Positions 50,596 through 63,877 of a stretch of DNA of 64,000 bases are shown here, one piece after another. Both the position numbers and the translations under genes were made by a program. Under the pieces are notes generated by a model that did no database searches, was not told the origin of the DNA, and saw nothing but the letters and a program-made list of their open reading frames with translations. Source of the stretch: Lentisphaerae bacterium WC36 (GTDB lineage: Bacteria > Verrucomicrobiota > Lentisphaeria > Victivallales > SZUA-371); assembly GCA_020683205.1 (NCBI GenBank), contig CP085689.1, positions 3,218,230 to 3,282,229 of the forward strand, in the 5' to 3' direction. Position 1 is the stretch's first letter, and each line of letters starts with the position of its first letter.

Positions 50596-53500
50596 TTATT
50601 TTTTCTTAATTACAATAACATAACCTTCGTCATTTTTTAGATTAATAGCTTTTGTTAATGAAAAATTTGGATTTGCTTTTTGGAAATGATCAATAGCTGG
50701 TAATGTTACAGTAACATCATTTTCATTTAAACCAAGTTTATCCCAATCAATATTAAGTAGCGTTTTTACGCCATTTTTTGCTTTGTTCCATGACGCTACT
50801 GCAACTATTGCATATTCGCCTTTTTTCACAAATGCTGAAGCTAATACATCTTTCTGATCAGTTGACACAGGGCAATTCTCCATCCAATAGCCAATTGTTT
50901 CAGTATCTTTGATTTTTACTTTATCTAAAAATTTCCATAAACCCTTAGGATTTCCACTCCATTTGTCACGTTTCCACATTCCATAAACAAATGCTTTGTA
51001 ATTGCTTGCATGGTGCTTAAGAACTTCACCAGTAACCCCAAAAGGAATACCGCTAACTTCAACCAACCAATATGCTTGGTTGCGGCTATAATTAGCACCT
51101 TCACCAAACCAAATGCTATCAACATAAGGGATGTGTTCCAAATTAGGAAATGGTGTTTCATGGAAGTCAATCAAGTTGCCACTTTTTGATTTATCCAGCG
51201 CTTTACGAACTCGCTTCATGATTGAACGATCATAGCCAATTCCATCTAAATAAAGACCATCAATGTCAACTGTACGCACAAGATAATCGATTCCTTCTAG
51301 ATAATAATTATGAAATCTTGACAAGCCTTTTACGCCTAAAGATGCGTCAGAAATTTCACGGCTTCCTTGAATCGGATTATGCCAACGGCTACGATAGTTA
51401 CTTTTTAGGTGTTCAGCTAACCACGCTTGACCGCCACGGTTCTTGTGTGGTTTTTGGTAATCAAAAGGTTTTTCTTGTAGTTCTCTGTGCCCTTCTCCTG
51501 CGAGTAAAACTTCGCCATTTAAACTACGAAGTGCATATAACTCTGGCGCACGTACAGAAAGTTCACGAACAGTATTGTAAAATTTAACTTTTTGGCCACG
51601 ACCATGAACTTCTTTGGCAATTTTTTGCATCTTATTAATTGTTAAGAATGGGTAATTAATCCAAGGATTTGCGCTCCCTCCATGATGAACATTGACAACT
51701 TTAGCATCTTTCGCTTTATATAATTGAGGATCCCAACCGCAGTTATTGTGATAGTAACGGTAATCCCAATGTTCTTTTTTGATTGGTTTAAATGGAGTCA
51801 CATACAATGCAAAATTAAGATTAAAAGACTGTTCTTTTTTTGTTAATTTACGTGCTCCGCTTGAGATAACCATTTCTGTGACATTGTTATCTTTTTTTGT
51901 TAAAGTATATTTGCCTTGATTATTGTTACTCCATTCGATTGGATATGGCACTTTATGACGTGTATTACGGTCTGGGTTCATTTCATCAATATCATTTTTT
52001 GGTTTAAATGCGATTCCGACATTATAATCACCTAACCAAAATCCATTAACATATAAACCGTGTTTCATTGTAGAGCTATAATTTTCTGGAGTTAAACAAG
52101 CTGGTTTTTTATACACACCTTTGAAGTATTTTGCAACATTACTTTTCAATGGCATTACTAAACGAACATCTTTTAAGTTGATGTTAGTTTTATTTTTTAC
52201 TGAAAAACGGTAACGAATATAGCCGTCCATCTCAGGTGACATTGTTGTTGTCACTGTGAAATTTTTACTATCACTAATCGCTAAAAGTGAAACTTTACCA
52301 TCAGCTTGATAGGTTTTTTGGAATGTTAAACCTTTTAGTTGTTCAATATTACCATTTTCGTCTTCAATTTCAAGGCGCATTGGTGAAGCTAAAATTTCAC
52401 GACCTGAAGTTTTGATTTTATCTAAGTCAATAAAGCTTTTAACGCTAGTTGGTAAGCCTGCTTTACTAAATTTAATTTGACGACCTAAAATATTAACTGT
52501 TCTAGTAGTTTCATTTAATTTAACTTTTGTATATGGCGCTACTAAATTGTCATTAAGGCCAATTTTTGAGTTCAACCAACGCAAACGACTATGGCGCCAC
52601 GGTTCATCATCACCACGATTAGCAATTAAATTTTCAGATACAGTTAATTTTATTGGAACCCATTTTGGGCGTTTCGAGCTATCTTTTTCTGAAATTCTTA
52701 CATTACCGTAGTAAGTTCCAGGTTTGACCGCTTCTGGAGTAATATCAATTCCAAACCATAATGCTTGCACACGGTTTTTAGGAACATTAACAACTTTGTT
52801 CATAGGTTTGCCATCATAATTAGAGCCTGTCAAATTGAAACATGTTAATGCTTTGTTGCTAATTTTATTACCATTATCAGCACATAAGTCTGAGAATTTA
52901 ACTTCAATATTTTTGATATCTTTTAACGCATAAATTCCAATTTGGAATGCAAAATATTCATTATTAAATGCTGATAATGATAATTTTTGTGAACTATTCA
53001 ACCAACGTGTTGGAATGTTTTCGGTCATAACAATAGGATGTTCACGCACCTCTGGAAATACCATAAAATTGTTGTCTTTGCCATAGCTTTCGGTCAGTTC
53101 TTTTACTTCTTCGGCAGTGGCAATCACTTGCATTGGGTAAAAGCTCTCAAATTTATTACGAGCTTCTGCTCTTACAACTTCTGCATATGGTAGGTCGTCT
53201 GTTACATATTTTTGAGCCCATGCTGATTTTTTTGTTGCACGTTTTATGTAGCGAGTCGTTGCAAAATAACGAGTCATATACCATTTGGGTTGTGGCATAA
53301 TTGCAAAGTGGTAAAAATAATATGTACCTGCTCCTTGAGTTGGCTTGAAAGCAATAAGACCTTTTTCGTTATCTTCACTAATAATATATTTATCTTTGAT
53401 TATTTTATTATTGCTATCGCGAATAACAACATCTTTAGTGGCAACGAAGTCGTCATCACGACGCCATGGAATTTCAACTTGTACTGCTTTAGCATTTGCT

Positions 53501-53751
53501 AGTGGTTCTGGAACCTCAACCACAATACGGTGATTACCAAAACTTTTAGTCCAATTACCAATACCATATTTTAGAGTATCTTGGCTTTTCTCAATTTCTA
53601 TTGAGCTCTTTTCACTATGGTATAGTTTATAGCTTGTATTTACTAAAGTTTCATCACTTGATGAAAAACAGCCTCCTGATGAAAACAACATTGCACCAAG
53701 AGCAATAGTTGTAGACATTAAACGTATTTTTTCTTTGTTATTCTTTGTCAT
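50596..53751 (-). CDS. Large exported glycoside-hydrolase-like lipoprotein (DUF6067/GH123-like)
   Basis: 1051 residues. The signal ends at SSGGC, so Cys28 is probably lipidated. The middle part has the sequence SRLRWLNSKIGLNDNLVAPY, which I associate with uncharacterised glycosidase-like proteins of Planctomycetes and Lentisphaerota (DUF6067), related to DUF4091 and GH123. The C-terminal third looks like a TIM barrel: IDGLYLDGIGYDRSIMKRV at about 830-848, then IDFHETPFPN and SIWFGEGANY, with Asp and Glu residues at strand ends. An N-terminal beta-rich domain (about 40-330) precedes it. Substrate unknown; the neighbouring PL8 lyase suggests an acidic or amino-sugar glycan. Confidence 0.65.
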   Translation of the reverse strand: MTKNNKEKIRLMSTTIALGAMLFSSGGCFSSSDETLVNTSYKLYHSEKSSIEIEKSQDTLKYGIGNWTKSFGNHRIVVEVPEPLANAKAVQVEIPWRRDDDFVATKDVVIRDSNNKIIKDKYIISEDNEKGLIAFKPTQGAGTYYFYHFAIMPQPKWYMTRYFATTRYIKRATKKSAWAQKYVTDDLPYAEVVRAEARNKFESFYPMQVIATAEEVKELTESYGKDNNFMVFPEVREHPIVMTENIPTRWLNSSQKLSLSAFNNEYFAFQIGIYALKDIKNIEVKFSDLCADNGNKISNKALTCFNLTGSNYDGKPMNKVVNVPKNRVQALWFGIDITPEAVKPGTYYGNVRISEKDSSKRPKWVPIKLTVSENLIANRGDDEPWRHSRLRWLNSKIGLNDNLVAPYTKVKLNETTRTVNILGRQIKFSKAGLPTSVKSFIDLDKIKTSGREILASPMRLEIEDENGNIEQLKGLTFQKTYQADGKVSLLAISDSKNFTVTTTMSPEMDGYIRYRFSVKNKTNINLKDVRLVMPLKSNVAKYFKGVYKKPACLTPENYSSTMKHGLYVNGFWLGDYNVGIAFKPKNDIDEMNPDRNTRHKVPYPIEWSNNNQGKYTLTKKDNNVTEMVISSGARKLTKKEQSFNLNFALYVTPFKPIKKEHWDYRYYHNNCGWDPQLYKAKDAKVVNVHHGGSANPWINYPFLTINKMQKIAKEVHGRGQKVKFYNTVRELSVRAPELYALRSLNGEVLLAGEGHRELQEKPFDYQKPHKNRGGQAWLAEHLKSNYRSRWHNPIQGSREISDASLGVKGLSRFHNYYLEGIDYLVRTVDIDGLYLDGIGYDRSIMKRVRKALDKSKSGNLIDFHETPFPNLEHIPYVDSIWFGEGANYSRNQAYWLVEVSGIPFGVTGEVLKHHASNYKAFVYGMWKRDKWSGNPKGLWKFLDKVKIKDTETIGYWMENCPVSTDQKDVLASAFVKKGEYAIVAVASWNKAKNGVKTLLNIDWDKLGLNENDVTVTLPAIDHFQKANPNFSLTKAINLKNDEGYVIVIKKK

Positions 53752-53930
53752 AACTTAAGTTCCTTTCCTTTTTTCTAGGTTAAACTACTTCTATTATAGC
53801 TTATAATTATGGATATTTCAAGAATAATTCTACAAATAAATTTCAAATTATGTTTTTAAGTAAATAAGCGTTATGTTAAATTGTTTTAATAGCGCCATGA
53901 AATAGTATTATTACCACATTTTATTGCTAT

Positions 53931-56495
53931 TTATAGTTCTTTGGATACACTTGCTCCATCATGTAATGGGGTATTATTAAATTTAAAATTTAATAATTTG
54001 AAGTGCTTACCGAAACCCTTAAACTGAACTGAGATGCCACTTTTGTAGCGAATCCCCACTAAAGCGCCATGCCCTGGAATATATTCACGTCTTGTTCCTG
54101 TGTGAATGGGGTTTGCTACAGTTGCCATATAGCTATTTTTTTCTTTTCTGATCATAATGATTAACGGTACTTTAACTGTTATTGTCTTTTTATTAGCAAA
54201 TTGTACTATGCCTCCTTTTTCAAATACTGCGTAATAAAGATTATCTTTTTGTTGAACAGCTTGTAAACCATTTTCATTTGTAGCAACTTTTATTCCATTA
54301 AAACCTTTTGTGAACTTGATAAATTCTTTTAAAGATTTATTTGGGATGACGAAATATTCATATTTGTCATTTTGTGGATTTAATCCATGGTTGATATATA
54401 AAAAGAACATATCAAGATCCCCTCGAACAAAATCCTTTTTCCATTGAGATTTTTTTATTGATTGTTGAAAATGTTTATCAGTTTTCAGAAATTTTTGTAG
54501 CTGTTGACGCTTCGCCCGTAAAACGATATTTAATTTAACATTTTTGTTAACTTTATTAATAACATAACCAATATTATCGTGCCATACCCATAGTGTTTTT
54601 TGAGGATCTATATTTATGATTTTTTGTTGATTACTATTAATCGTAACAGGAGATTGATTATCAATACTATATACAATATTGCTACGACGCATAGTTTGAT
54701 TGATTGTTGTCCAGACTTCATTTTTATCATTAATAATTTTATGGATACCTGCTCCTAAGCAGAGCATGCCATCATCAAAAAAGAAATTGCTTTTTAAGGC
54801 GGTGGTACTATTAACTATATCAACTTTTGCTGGTATGCCGTTAATCTTTTTTTTAACTCCTTTTTTGCTGTCAAAGTCTACAAGCATTTGACGGAAAGAG
54901 CCACAACCATCCATGCCATCTGACACCCCTCCTGAAAAGATGTTCATCCCTCGGATTAGAGAGGCTGCTTTACCTGATGATACAGAACTATTTTGCGTTA
55001 AAGTTGTACCAGGAATAGCATTCCAGTCCCAAGCAAAACGACTAAAACGGCTTTCATCACCACGGCGGAGAATTGAAGTGTAACCTGAACCGTAATGAAG
55101 ATGAAAATTTGCCCCTTTTACAGCACTATCTTCAGGAGGGCGTGAACGCTGTGAATTGCGCTTGATTGCAATGGCATAATTATTTCGGCGATGTACTTGA
55201 TATTCAGTTGTCCAGTAATATTTATGACCAATAATTTCTTGTTTATCGGTGTATTGTTCCAAATTTTCCATTGATGGAGTGATATTGGCAACCATCTCTT
55301 TAAGCATATCAATGCGTTTTAATTTATTTCCGCCTAATGTGATTAGACGCTCAGTTAAATCAATAATACCTTGAGCTACATTATCAGTTCGAGCTAAGAG
55401 CATTGTTCCTCGTTTTGGAGCAGTGGTGTATTCAGTATTGCCACGATATAAAATCCAACGCACCCCTTCGAGCATGCAGTTTTCAATAAATACGATTTCA
55501 CGTTTACTATATTCCCAAGGAGAACCTTTCACTAACTCGCCTAGTTGAATAATACGATTTGTCCATGCTTGACCATACATGCCCCAGTAATTCATGTCTC
55601 CGTGGTGCATCATGCTCCAGTCTGGGTGAACTCCATCATACTGTACTTTATTGAAACTTAATGACTCATCAATATAGTGCATATATTCATCCATGCGTCG
55701 TGGATTTTCAGTGAAAAATACGTAGAGCAAACAATTTTTCAAACGAAAAGACCAGTTTGGTCCGCGGCGTTGTGGTTCACTATTGATAATTTGACGACCA
55801 TATGTGTCTATATTTCTGTAAACATTTGCGGCCATTTTGCTAGTTTTGCGATCTTTTTTTATCTCATCTTTGAGAATTGTTCCAACCATACATAGGGCTG
55901 GGGCAATCGTTGCATTTGGGGCATGATAATTGAACGTTCCGTGATATGTTGGGGTAGGCGCTAGTTTATTATCGAAATACCAATTGATTGCTTTATAGAT
56001 TAAAAGTTTAATTTTTGGATTTTGGTAATTTTCTTTTGGCAGCTGTAATTTTTTGATATCTTTAAATTTATAAGAATATGCTAATGCAAAAAGCTCATTG
56101 AAAAAATTAGTGTGATCTTTGTAGCTATTTCCTGAAGTTTTTTTATTTTTAATTTTTCTTCTTTTAACTTTTTGATTAGGAGGAATTTTTTTTAATAATT
56201 TTTTCCAGCTACCATCAGCATTGAAATTTTCTATTATGCTAGAAGCATTACCTTTCTTCACTGCATTGACGTATTTAATTCCTAAATGTGGGTTGGTTGC
56301 AAAGTCATTCATAGTCCATTTTGCATCTAACTTCAGGAGCTCTTTTTGCTTGGCAATGAATTGTTCTTTTGGTTGTTTTGTTGCTTTATAAGTATAATTT
56401 GTCTTACTAGTTCGTACTTTTGCAGCGTTAAGAGTAGTTAGTAAGGAAGATACAATCAATACAGCAAAAGCGATTTTTTGAAATAAGAAATTCAT
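53931..56495 (-). CDS. PL8-family polysaccharide lyase (hyaluronate/chondroitin/xanthan type)
   Basis: 854 residues with a signal peptide (cleavage near LNAA). PL8 enzymes eliminate uronic acid linkages in hyaluronan, chondroitin or xanthan. YDGVHPDWSMMHHGDMNYWGMYGQAW (about 286-311) matches the PL8 stretch DGSF-x-QH-x-x-Y-x-GxYG, with the catalytic His and Tyr. FAWDWNAIPGTT (about 482-493) is the second conserved block. The N-terminal alpha/alpha toroid and C-terminal beta sandwich fit the 850-residue length. Which uronic polysaccharide it uses is not resolved. It is transcribed in the same direction as the large glycosidase-like gene after 179 bases and may be co-regulated. Confidence 0.88.
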   Translation of the reverse strand: MNFLFQKIAFAVLIVSSLLTTLNAAKVRTSKTNYTYKATKQPKEQFIAKQKELLKLDAKWTMNDFATNPHLGIKYVNAVKKGNASSIIENFNADGSWKKLLKKIPPNQKVKRRKIKNKKTSGNSYKDHTNFFNELFALAYSYKFKDIKKLQLPKENYQNPKIKLLIYKAINWYFDNKLAPTPTYHGTFNYHAPNATIAPALCMVGTILKDEIKKDRKTSKMAANVYRNIDTYGRQIINSEPQRRGPNWSFRLKNCLLYVFFTENPRRMDEYMHYIDESLSFNKVQYDGVHPDWSMMHHGDMNYWGMYGQAWTNRIIQLGELVKGSPWEYSKREIVFIENCMLEGVRWILYRGNTEYTTAPKRGTMLLARTDNVAQGIIDLTERLITLGGNKLKRIDMLKEMVANITPSMENLEQYTDKQEIIGHKYYWTTEYQVHRRNNYAIAIKRNSQRSRPPEDSAVKGANFHLHYGSGYTSILRRGDESRFSRFAWDWNAIPGTTLTQNSSVSSGKAASLIRGMNIFSGGVSDGMDGCGSFRQMLVDFDSKKGVKKKINGIPAKVDIVNSTTALKSNFFFDDGMLCLGAGIHKIINDKNEVWTTINQTMRRSNIVYSIDNQSPVTINSNQQKIINIDPQKTLWVWHDNIGYVINKVNKNVKLNIVLRAKRQQLQKFLKTDKHFQQSIKKSQWKKDFVRGDLDMFFLYINHGLNPQNDKYEYFVIPNKSLKEFIKFTKGFNGIKVATNENGLQAVQQKDNLYYAVFEKGGIVQFANKKTITVKVPLIIMIRKEKNSYMATVANPIHTGTRREYIPGHGALVGIRYKSGISVQFKGFGKHFKLLNFKFNNTPLHDGASVSKEL

Positions 56496-56659
56496 TTCAA
56501 TATCCTCTTTTTAGGTTAAAAATATTATTTAAGGTATTTTAAAATTTGTTGGATTAAAAAAATACCTTAAATGTGTCTAAAAATAATTTTAGAATTGCTA
56601 TTAATAACGCTGTATAGCACACTATATTGTATTGCTTGGGTTTTTCTTACTAAAAATTA

Positions 56660-57259
56660 TTAAAAATCATCTAAACAACTCATTTCTTCGTCAATGAATT
56701 CCATTGCTGCTTCCATTGCTTTGGCACGGTGACTGATTTTGTTTTTTTCTTCGTCACTAAGTTCTGCAAATGTTTTATCATATCCCTCAGGAACGAATAT
56801 TGGATCATAACCAAATCCATTATTCCCACGTGGTTCATCAATAATTACGCCATGAACTTCGCCAATGAATGTTTCAATAACTTCACCCATGCTAGCAATA
56901 GAAATTGCACAAACAAATTTTGCTTTACGATTAGTTTCGCCTTTAAGAGCTTCTAAAAGTTTTGCAATACGTTCTGGGTCAGTTGGTGCGTAGCGAGCTG
57001 AGTATACGCCTGGAGCCCCGTCAAGAGCTTCAACACATAAACCAGAGTCATCTGCGAATGCTGGAACATCGCAATATTGACATGCGGCAAGGGCTTTTAG
57101 CGCTGCATTTTCTTCAAATGTTGTGCCTGTTTCTTCAACATCTGGATAATTTGGGTATTCATTTAAACTGACAATTTCGCAGTTATCGATATCGCCAATC
57201 ATTTTTTTTAACTCTTCCAATTTGTGATCATTTTTAGTTGCTGCAACTATTCTAAACAT
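56660..57259 (-). CDS. XTP/dITP diphosphatase (RdgB/Ham1)
   Basis: House-cleaning enzyme that removes non-canonical purine nucleoside triphosphates to the monophosphates; 199 residues. MFRIVAATKNDHKLEELKKM is the N-terminal nucleotide loop. GTTFEENAALKA, FADDSGLCVEALDGAPGVYSARYA, GFGYDPIFVPEGYDKTFAEL and ISHRAKAMEA are family signatures. Single gene, divergent from tilS. Confidence 0.95.
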   Translation of the reverse strand: MFRIVAATKNDHKLEELKKMIGDIDNCEIVSLNEYPNYPDVEETGTTFEENAALKALAACQYCDVPAFADDSGLCVEALDGAPGVYSARYAPTDPERIAKLLEALKGETNRKAKFVCAISIASMGEVIETFIGEVHGVIIDEPRGNNGFGYDPIFVPEGYDKTFAELSDEEKNKISHRAKAMEAAMEFIDEEMSCLDDF

Positions 57260-57372
57260 CCTTTAGTACCTTTATATTTGATTATTTTCTTTAAAATTTA
57301 TTGTTTAAGTTGTAATGTATTGTTAAAGTCAATATAAAGCAATAGCAAAGTAATAATTAAGTGATAAATAGT

Positions 57373-58848
57373 ATGAGTAAAAATGTTAATTTAAAACAAT
57401 TAATGAAAAAATATTCAGACTGCCATTTTTATGTAGGTTTTAGTGGTGGAGCTGATAGTACCTTTTTGCTTTGCGAATTGCTTGAGATGAAAAAAAAGTT
57501 GCAGGATTTAAATATTACAGCAGTTCATTTTGACCATGGATTAAGAGATAGAGCTAAACATGATGCGCAGTGGTGCCAAAATTTTTGTCAAAAACACGGT
57601 GTTGACTTTAAGTTAATTACATTAGATATTCCGCAAAAATTACAGAATAATCGTAATATTGAGGCGGTTTGTCGTGAGCGACGTTTAGCTTGCTACCAAA
57701 CTTTTGCTGATTATAAAAATGCGGTCGTTTTGTTAGGTCATCATCAAGACGATCGTAATGAAACAATGTTAATTAGAGTTTTGCGTGGTGGAAATGTTAG
57801 TAGTATTACTTCTTTACGCGCCGAACAAAATATTGGAGAAGTGCTTTTTCTGCGACCATTGTTAGACTTGAAACGCAGTGAAATTGTTAAAAGACTTTCA
57901 GAAAAATATAAAATTACAGATTTTTGCTACGATGAATCTAACGATGATGAGAAATTTTTACGTAATTTTTTGCGTAAAAGTTTTTTTAGAAAATTATTTA
58001 AAATGTTTCCTCATTCTCAAAAAGGAATCGAGCATAGTTTAAAATATTTGACTAATGATGCGTTATTCATTGAAGGAATTGCAGAGGCAGAGTTTAAAAA
58101 TATTATATCTAGTGATGAGAAAGGACAAAAATTTCTGATGGTCAATAAATTTTTATTACTTCATGATGCGGTGGCATTTCGTATTTTAAATTTATTTTTA
58201 CTACAACAAACTAGCCATTTAGTACACTGTGATTATAAATTATTTTTGAGAACAATGAAACTTTTAAGAAATTATGGAAATTCTTGTAATGAAGCTAAGC
58301 TTATTAGTTTGAAGAGTAGGTTCGTAGACAAGAGAGAAGAAAAGTTTTTTTTGCAACTGCATAATAATTCTTTAAAAATTATTGAGAACACAAACAAATT
58401 AAATATACTTACAAGTGAATCAATTAAGTTAAATTGGCGTGGTGGATTAGTAAAATATTTTAATGGATTTGGAAAATTTCAAATTGAATGCTATTCTACA
58501 AATGACTTGGATAATTTTGTGAAGATTAAGAAGCGCGCCTATAAAAATAATGATAAAAATGTGGTCTATTTTGATGCTGAAAAATTGCCTAATGTTTTAT
58601 ATCTTCGGCATTGGCAGCATGGTGATAATATAATCCCATTTGGTAGCAAATCACAGAAAAAGCTAAAAAAAATTTTTTCTGATTTGAAATTATTTAAATC
58701 TGATCGCTACAAAGTGCCAATTTTGACTGCAGAAAATAGTGACAATCGCAATGTTTTATGGGCGGTTGGGTGTAAAGTTAGCTCTGCATACGCAATTGAT
58801 GATACGACTTTAAAAATTGTTACGATTAAATTTATAAAAGCAGAATAA
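57373..58848 (+). CDS. tilS: tRNA(Ile)-lysidine synthetase
   Basis: Adds lysine to C34 of the tRNA-Ile CAT, changing its codon reading. 491 residues. The PP-loop SGGADS is at 24-29, then HFDHGLR, VCRERRLACY, and HHQDDRNETMLIRVLRGG. RRKFF-like sections and a C-terminal TilS domain (LRHWQHGDNIIPFGSKSQKKLKKIFSDLK) complete the fold. A GTG at 57361 is an alternative start; the ATG at 57373 is preferred, but neither has a good ribosome site. Confidence 0.93.
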   Translation: MSKNVNLKQLMKKYSDCHFYVGFSGGADSTFLLCELLEMKKKLQDLNITAVHFDHGLRDRAKHDAQWCQNFCQKHGVDFKLITLDIPQKLQNNRNIEAVCRERRLACYQTFADYKNAVVLLGHHQDDRNETMLIRVLRGGNVSSITSLRAEQNIGEVLFLRPLLDLKRSEIVKRLSEKYKITDFCYDESNDDEKFLRNFLRKSFFRKLFKMFPHSQKGIEHSLKYLTNDALFIEGIAEAEFKNIISSDEKGQKFLMVNKFLLLHDAVAFRILNLFLLQQTSHLVHCDYKLFLRTMKLLRNYGNSCNEAKLISLKSRFVDKREEKFFLQLHNNSLKIIENTNKLNILTSESIKLNWRGGLVKYFNGFGKFQIECYSTNDLDNFVKIKKRAYKNNDKNVVYFDAEKLPNVLYLRHWQHGDNIIPFGSKSQKKLKKIFSDLKLFKSDRYKVPILTAENSDNRNVLWAVGCKVSSAYAIDDTTLKIVTIKFIKAE

Positions 58849-62418
<3,570 letters not shown>

Positions 62419-62463
62419 ATGCTTTACTATTAACATTATTTAAAATTGTTAATTAATAAAAAG

Positions 62464-62496
62464 AAAGCTAGAGATTTTATAAGTCTCTAGCTTTTT
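62464..62496 (+). terminator. Terminator after the GH2 gene
   Basis: AAAGCTAGAGA (62464-62474) pairs with TCTCTAGCTTT (62484-62494), followed by T residues. Confidence 0.92.
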
Positions 62497-62742
62497 TATT
62501 TGTTAAATTATGAGAATAAGTAACTGACTAAAAATATCATTTTTGATATTTTTGTGTTTTATTAAAAGGATATTTTTAGAACTGGGTCAATAAATAGAGT
62601 TAAAAAATCATCAATATATTAATACTTTTATATTATTTTATTTAAAAAAGTTATTTTTATTTATATAATTCGCAGTTTGCAGTATAGCTTTATTAAAAAT
62701 AAGGTATGAATTTTATATTTAATATAGAAAAAGTGGATGGGG

Positions 62743-62769
62743 ATAAGTAGGGCTTTTAGCCCTACTTAT
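62743..62769 (-). terminator. Hairpin after the AraC gene
   Basis: ATAAGTAGGGCT (62743-62754) pairs perfectly with AGCCCTACTTAT (62758-62769). Tight loop and no strong T-run on the minus strand, so terminator strength is uncertain. Confidence 0.6.
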
Positions 62770-62775
62770 TTGTAA

Positions 62776-63603
62776 TTATAAACCTCTTTTACGGTATTGA
62801 GTCGGAGTGACCGCAAAATAACTTTTAAACTGTTTAGAAAAATCATATTGAGTAGAGTAGCCTAGTTGGCTTGCAACAACTTTAATTGGTTTGTCTAAAT
62901 CACTTAATAGTTCAATTGCTTTGTCCATGCGACATTGAATACGGTATTTATGTGGAGATACTCCATACTTGTCCTTGAAGTTCTTACGTAGTTTAGCATA
63001 ACTGACACCATTTTTCTTGGCGAAAAGTTCCATATCTAGCTTTTGATCATGCTGAGAATTTAAGAAACTTTTGGTTTTCTTTAAAAAAGCAGACTCTTTT
63101 ATTATTGTAGAATTATTTATACAGCCAGTGACTAAGTAGCATAATTTCGGCAATAACAAACTTGCATTGTTGTCTTTAATAGAAGCGAGCAAGTCCAAGT
63201 ACTCGTTAAAGCTTATTAATAAGTCATGGTTTAAGGATGTATAACCAATTTTACCATTTAAATTTTCACAATTTGTTGCAACAAACAGCTCGAACAAAGG
63301 AACTGGAATCGTTGCATAGAAAATTTTCCAATTTTGAGGACAATTAATGTTGATATTACATGATTGCCCAGGTGCAATTTGGAAAAAATTACCTCTTACT
63401 AATTTACAACTTGCTTGTTGTCTTTGGGAAGTTAATTCACCTTCACCACTTAAAACCACGACAAAAGTATAGCATGACAAAGAACTGTTTAGCTGCAAAT
63501 TTTCTTCACATATCAAGCCAGCGGCAAATGAAAAATTTACTCCACTACTACTAACAGTAGCTAATCCTTCGTGGCGTGTGCATAGTTTACTCTCTAAAAA
63601 CAT
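62776..63603 (-). CDS. AraC-family transcriptional regulator
   Basis: 275 residues. The C-terminal two-helix-turn-helix domain (about 175-275) contains FAKKNGVSYAKLRKNFKDKYGVSPHKYRIQCRMDKAIELL, IKVVASQLGYSTQYDFSKQFKSYFAVTPTQYRKRG, the AraC hallmark. The N-terminal part (FVVVLSGEGELTSQRQQ, APGQSCNINI) looks like a cupin sensor domain. Adjacent to the exported GH2 gene and divergent from the prepilin-like gene, it could control either; GH family genes are often under such regulators in this group. The effector is unknown. Confidence 0.92.
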   Translation of the reverse strand: MFLESKLCTRHEGLATVSSSGVNFSFAAGLICEENLQLNSSLSCYTFVVVLSGEGELTSQRQQASCKLVRGNFFQIAPGQSCNININCPQNWKIFYATIPVPLFELFVATNCENLNGKIGYTSLNHDLLISFNEYLDLLASIKDNNASLLLPKLCYLVTGCINNSTIIKESAFLKKTKSFLNSQHDQKLDMELFAKKNGVSYAKLRKNFKDKYGVSPHKYRIQCRMDKAIELLSDLDKPIKVVASQLGYSTQYDFSKQFKSYFAVTPTQYRKRGL

Positions 63604-63741
63604 ACATTCACCTTACATTTTAAAATTTTACTATCAACTTTCTCTCTACAAAAAGTTAAGGACTCGAATACAAGAACCCTCGTATATAATTATATTAATT
63701 TTTTTTTAATATTCAATGACAAAGCCAAGATATATAAAAAA

Positions 63742-63782
63742 AAATATCAAAAATATCAAATTTCCCATTTTTATTTGGGAAA
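63742..63782 (+). repeat. Repeats before the prepilin-like gene
   Basis: A tandem direct repeat AAATATCAA at 63742-63750 and 63751-63759, and an inverted repeat TTTCCCA (63761-63767) and TGGGAAA (63776-63782). They lie in the 274-base spacer shared with the divergent AraC gene, a typical place for operator sites. Confidence 0.45.
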
Positions 63783-63877
63783 ATTTAATTATAATAACAA
63801 TATAAATAACTTTTGTAGAGAAGAAGTTTAATAATAGGCTTTATAAAAAAAGAAGTTTAAAAAAAATAGGTGTTATT

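Larger units (their letters stand above)
62419..62775. other. 357-bp spacer between the GH2 and AraC genes
   Basis: It holds the GH2 terminator, a 10-bp inverted repeat AAAAATATCA and TGATATTTTT at 62530-62553, and a 12-bp hairpin at 62743-62769. No gene seen. The ATATCA motif recurs at 63742-63759 upstream of the prepilin-like gene. Confidence 0.6.
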
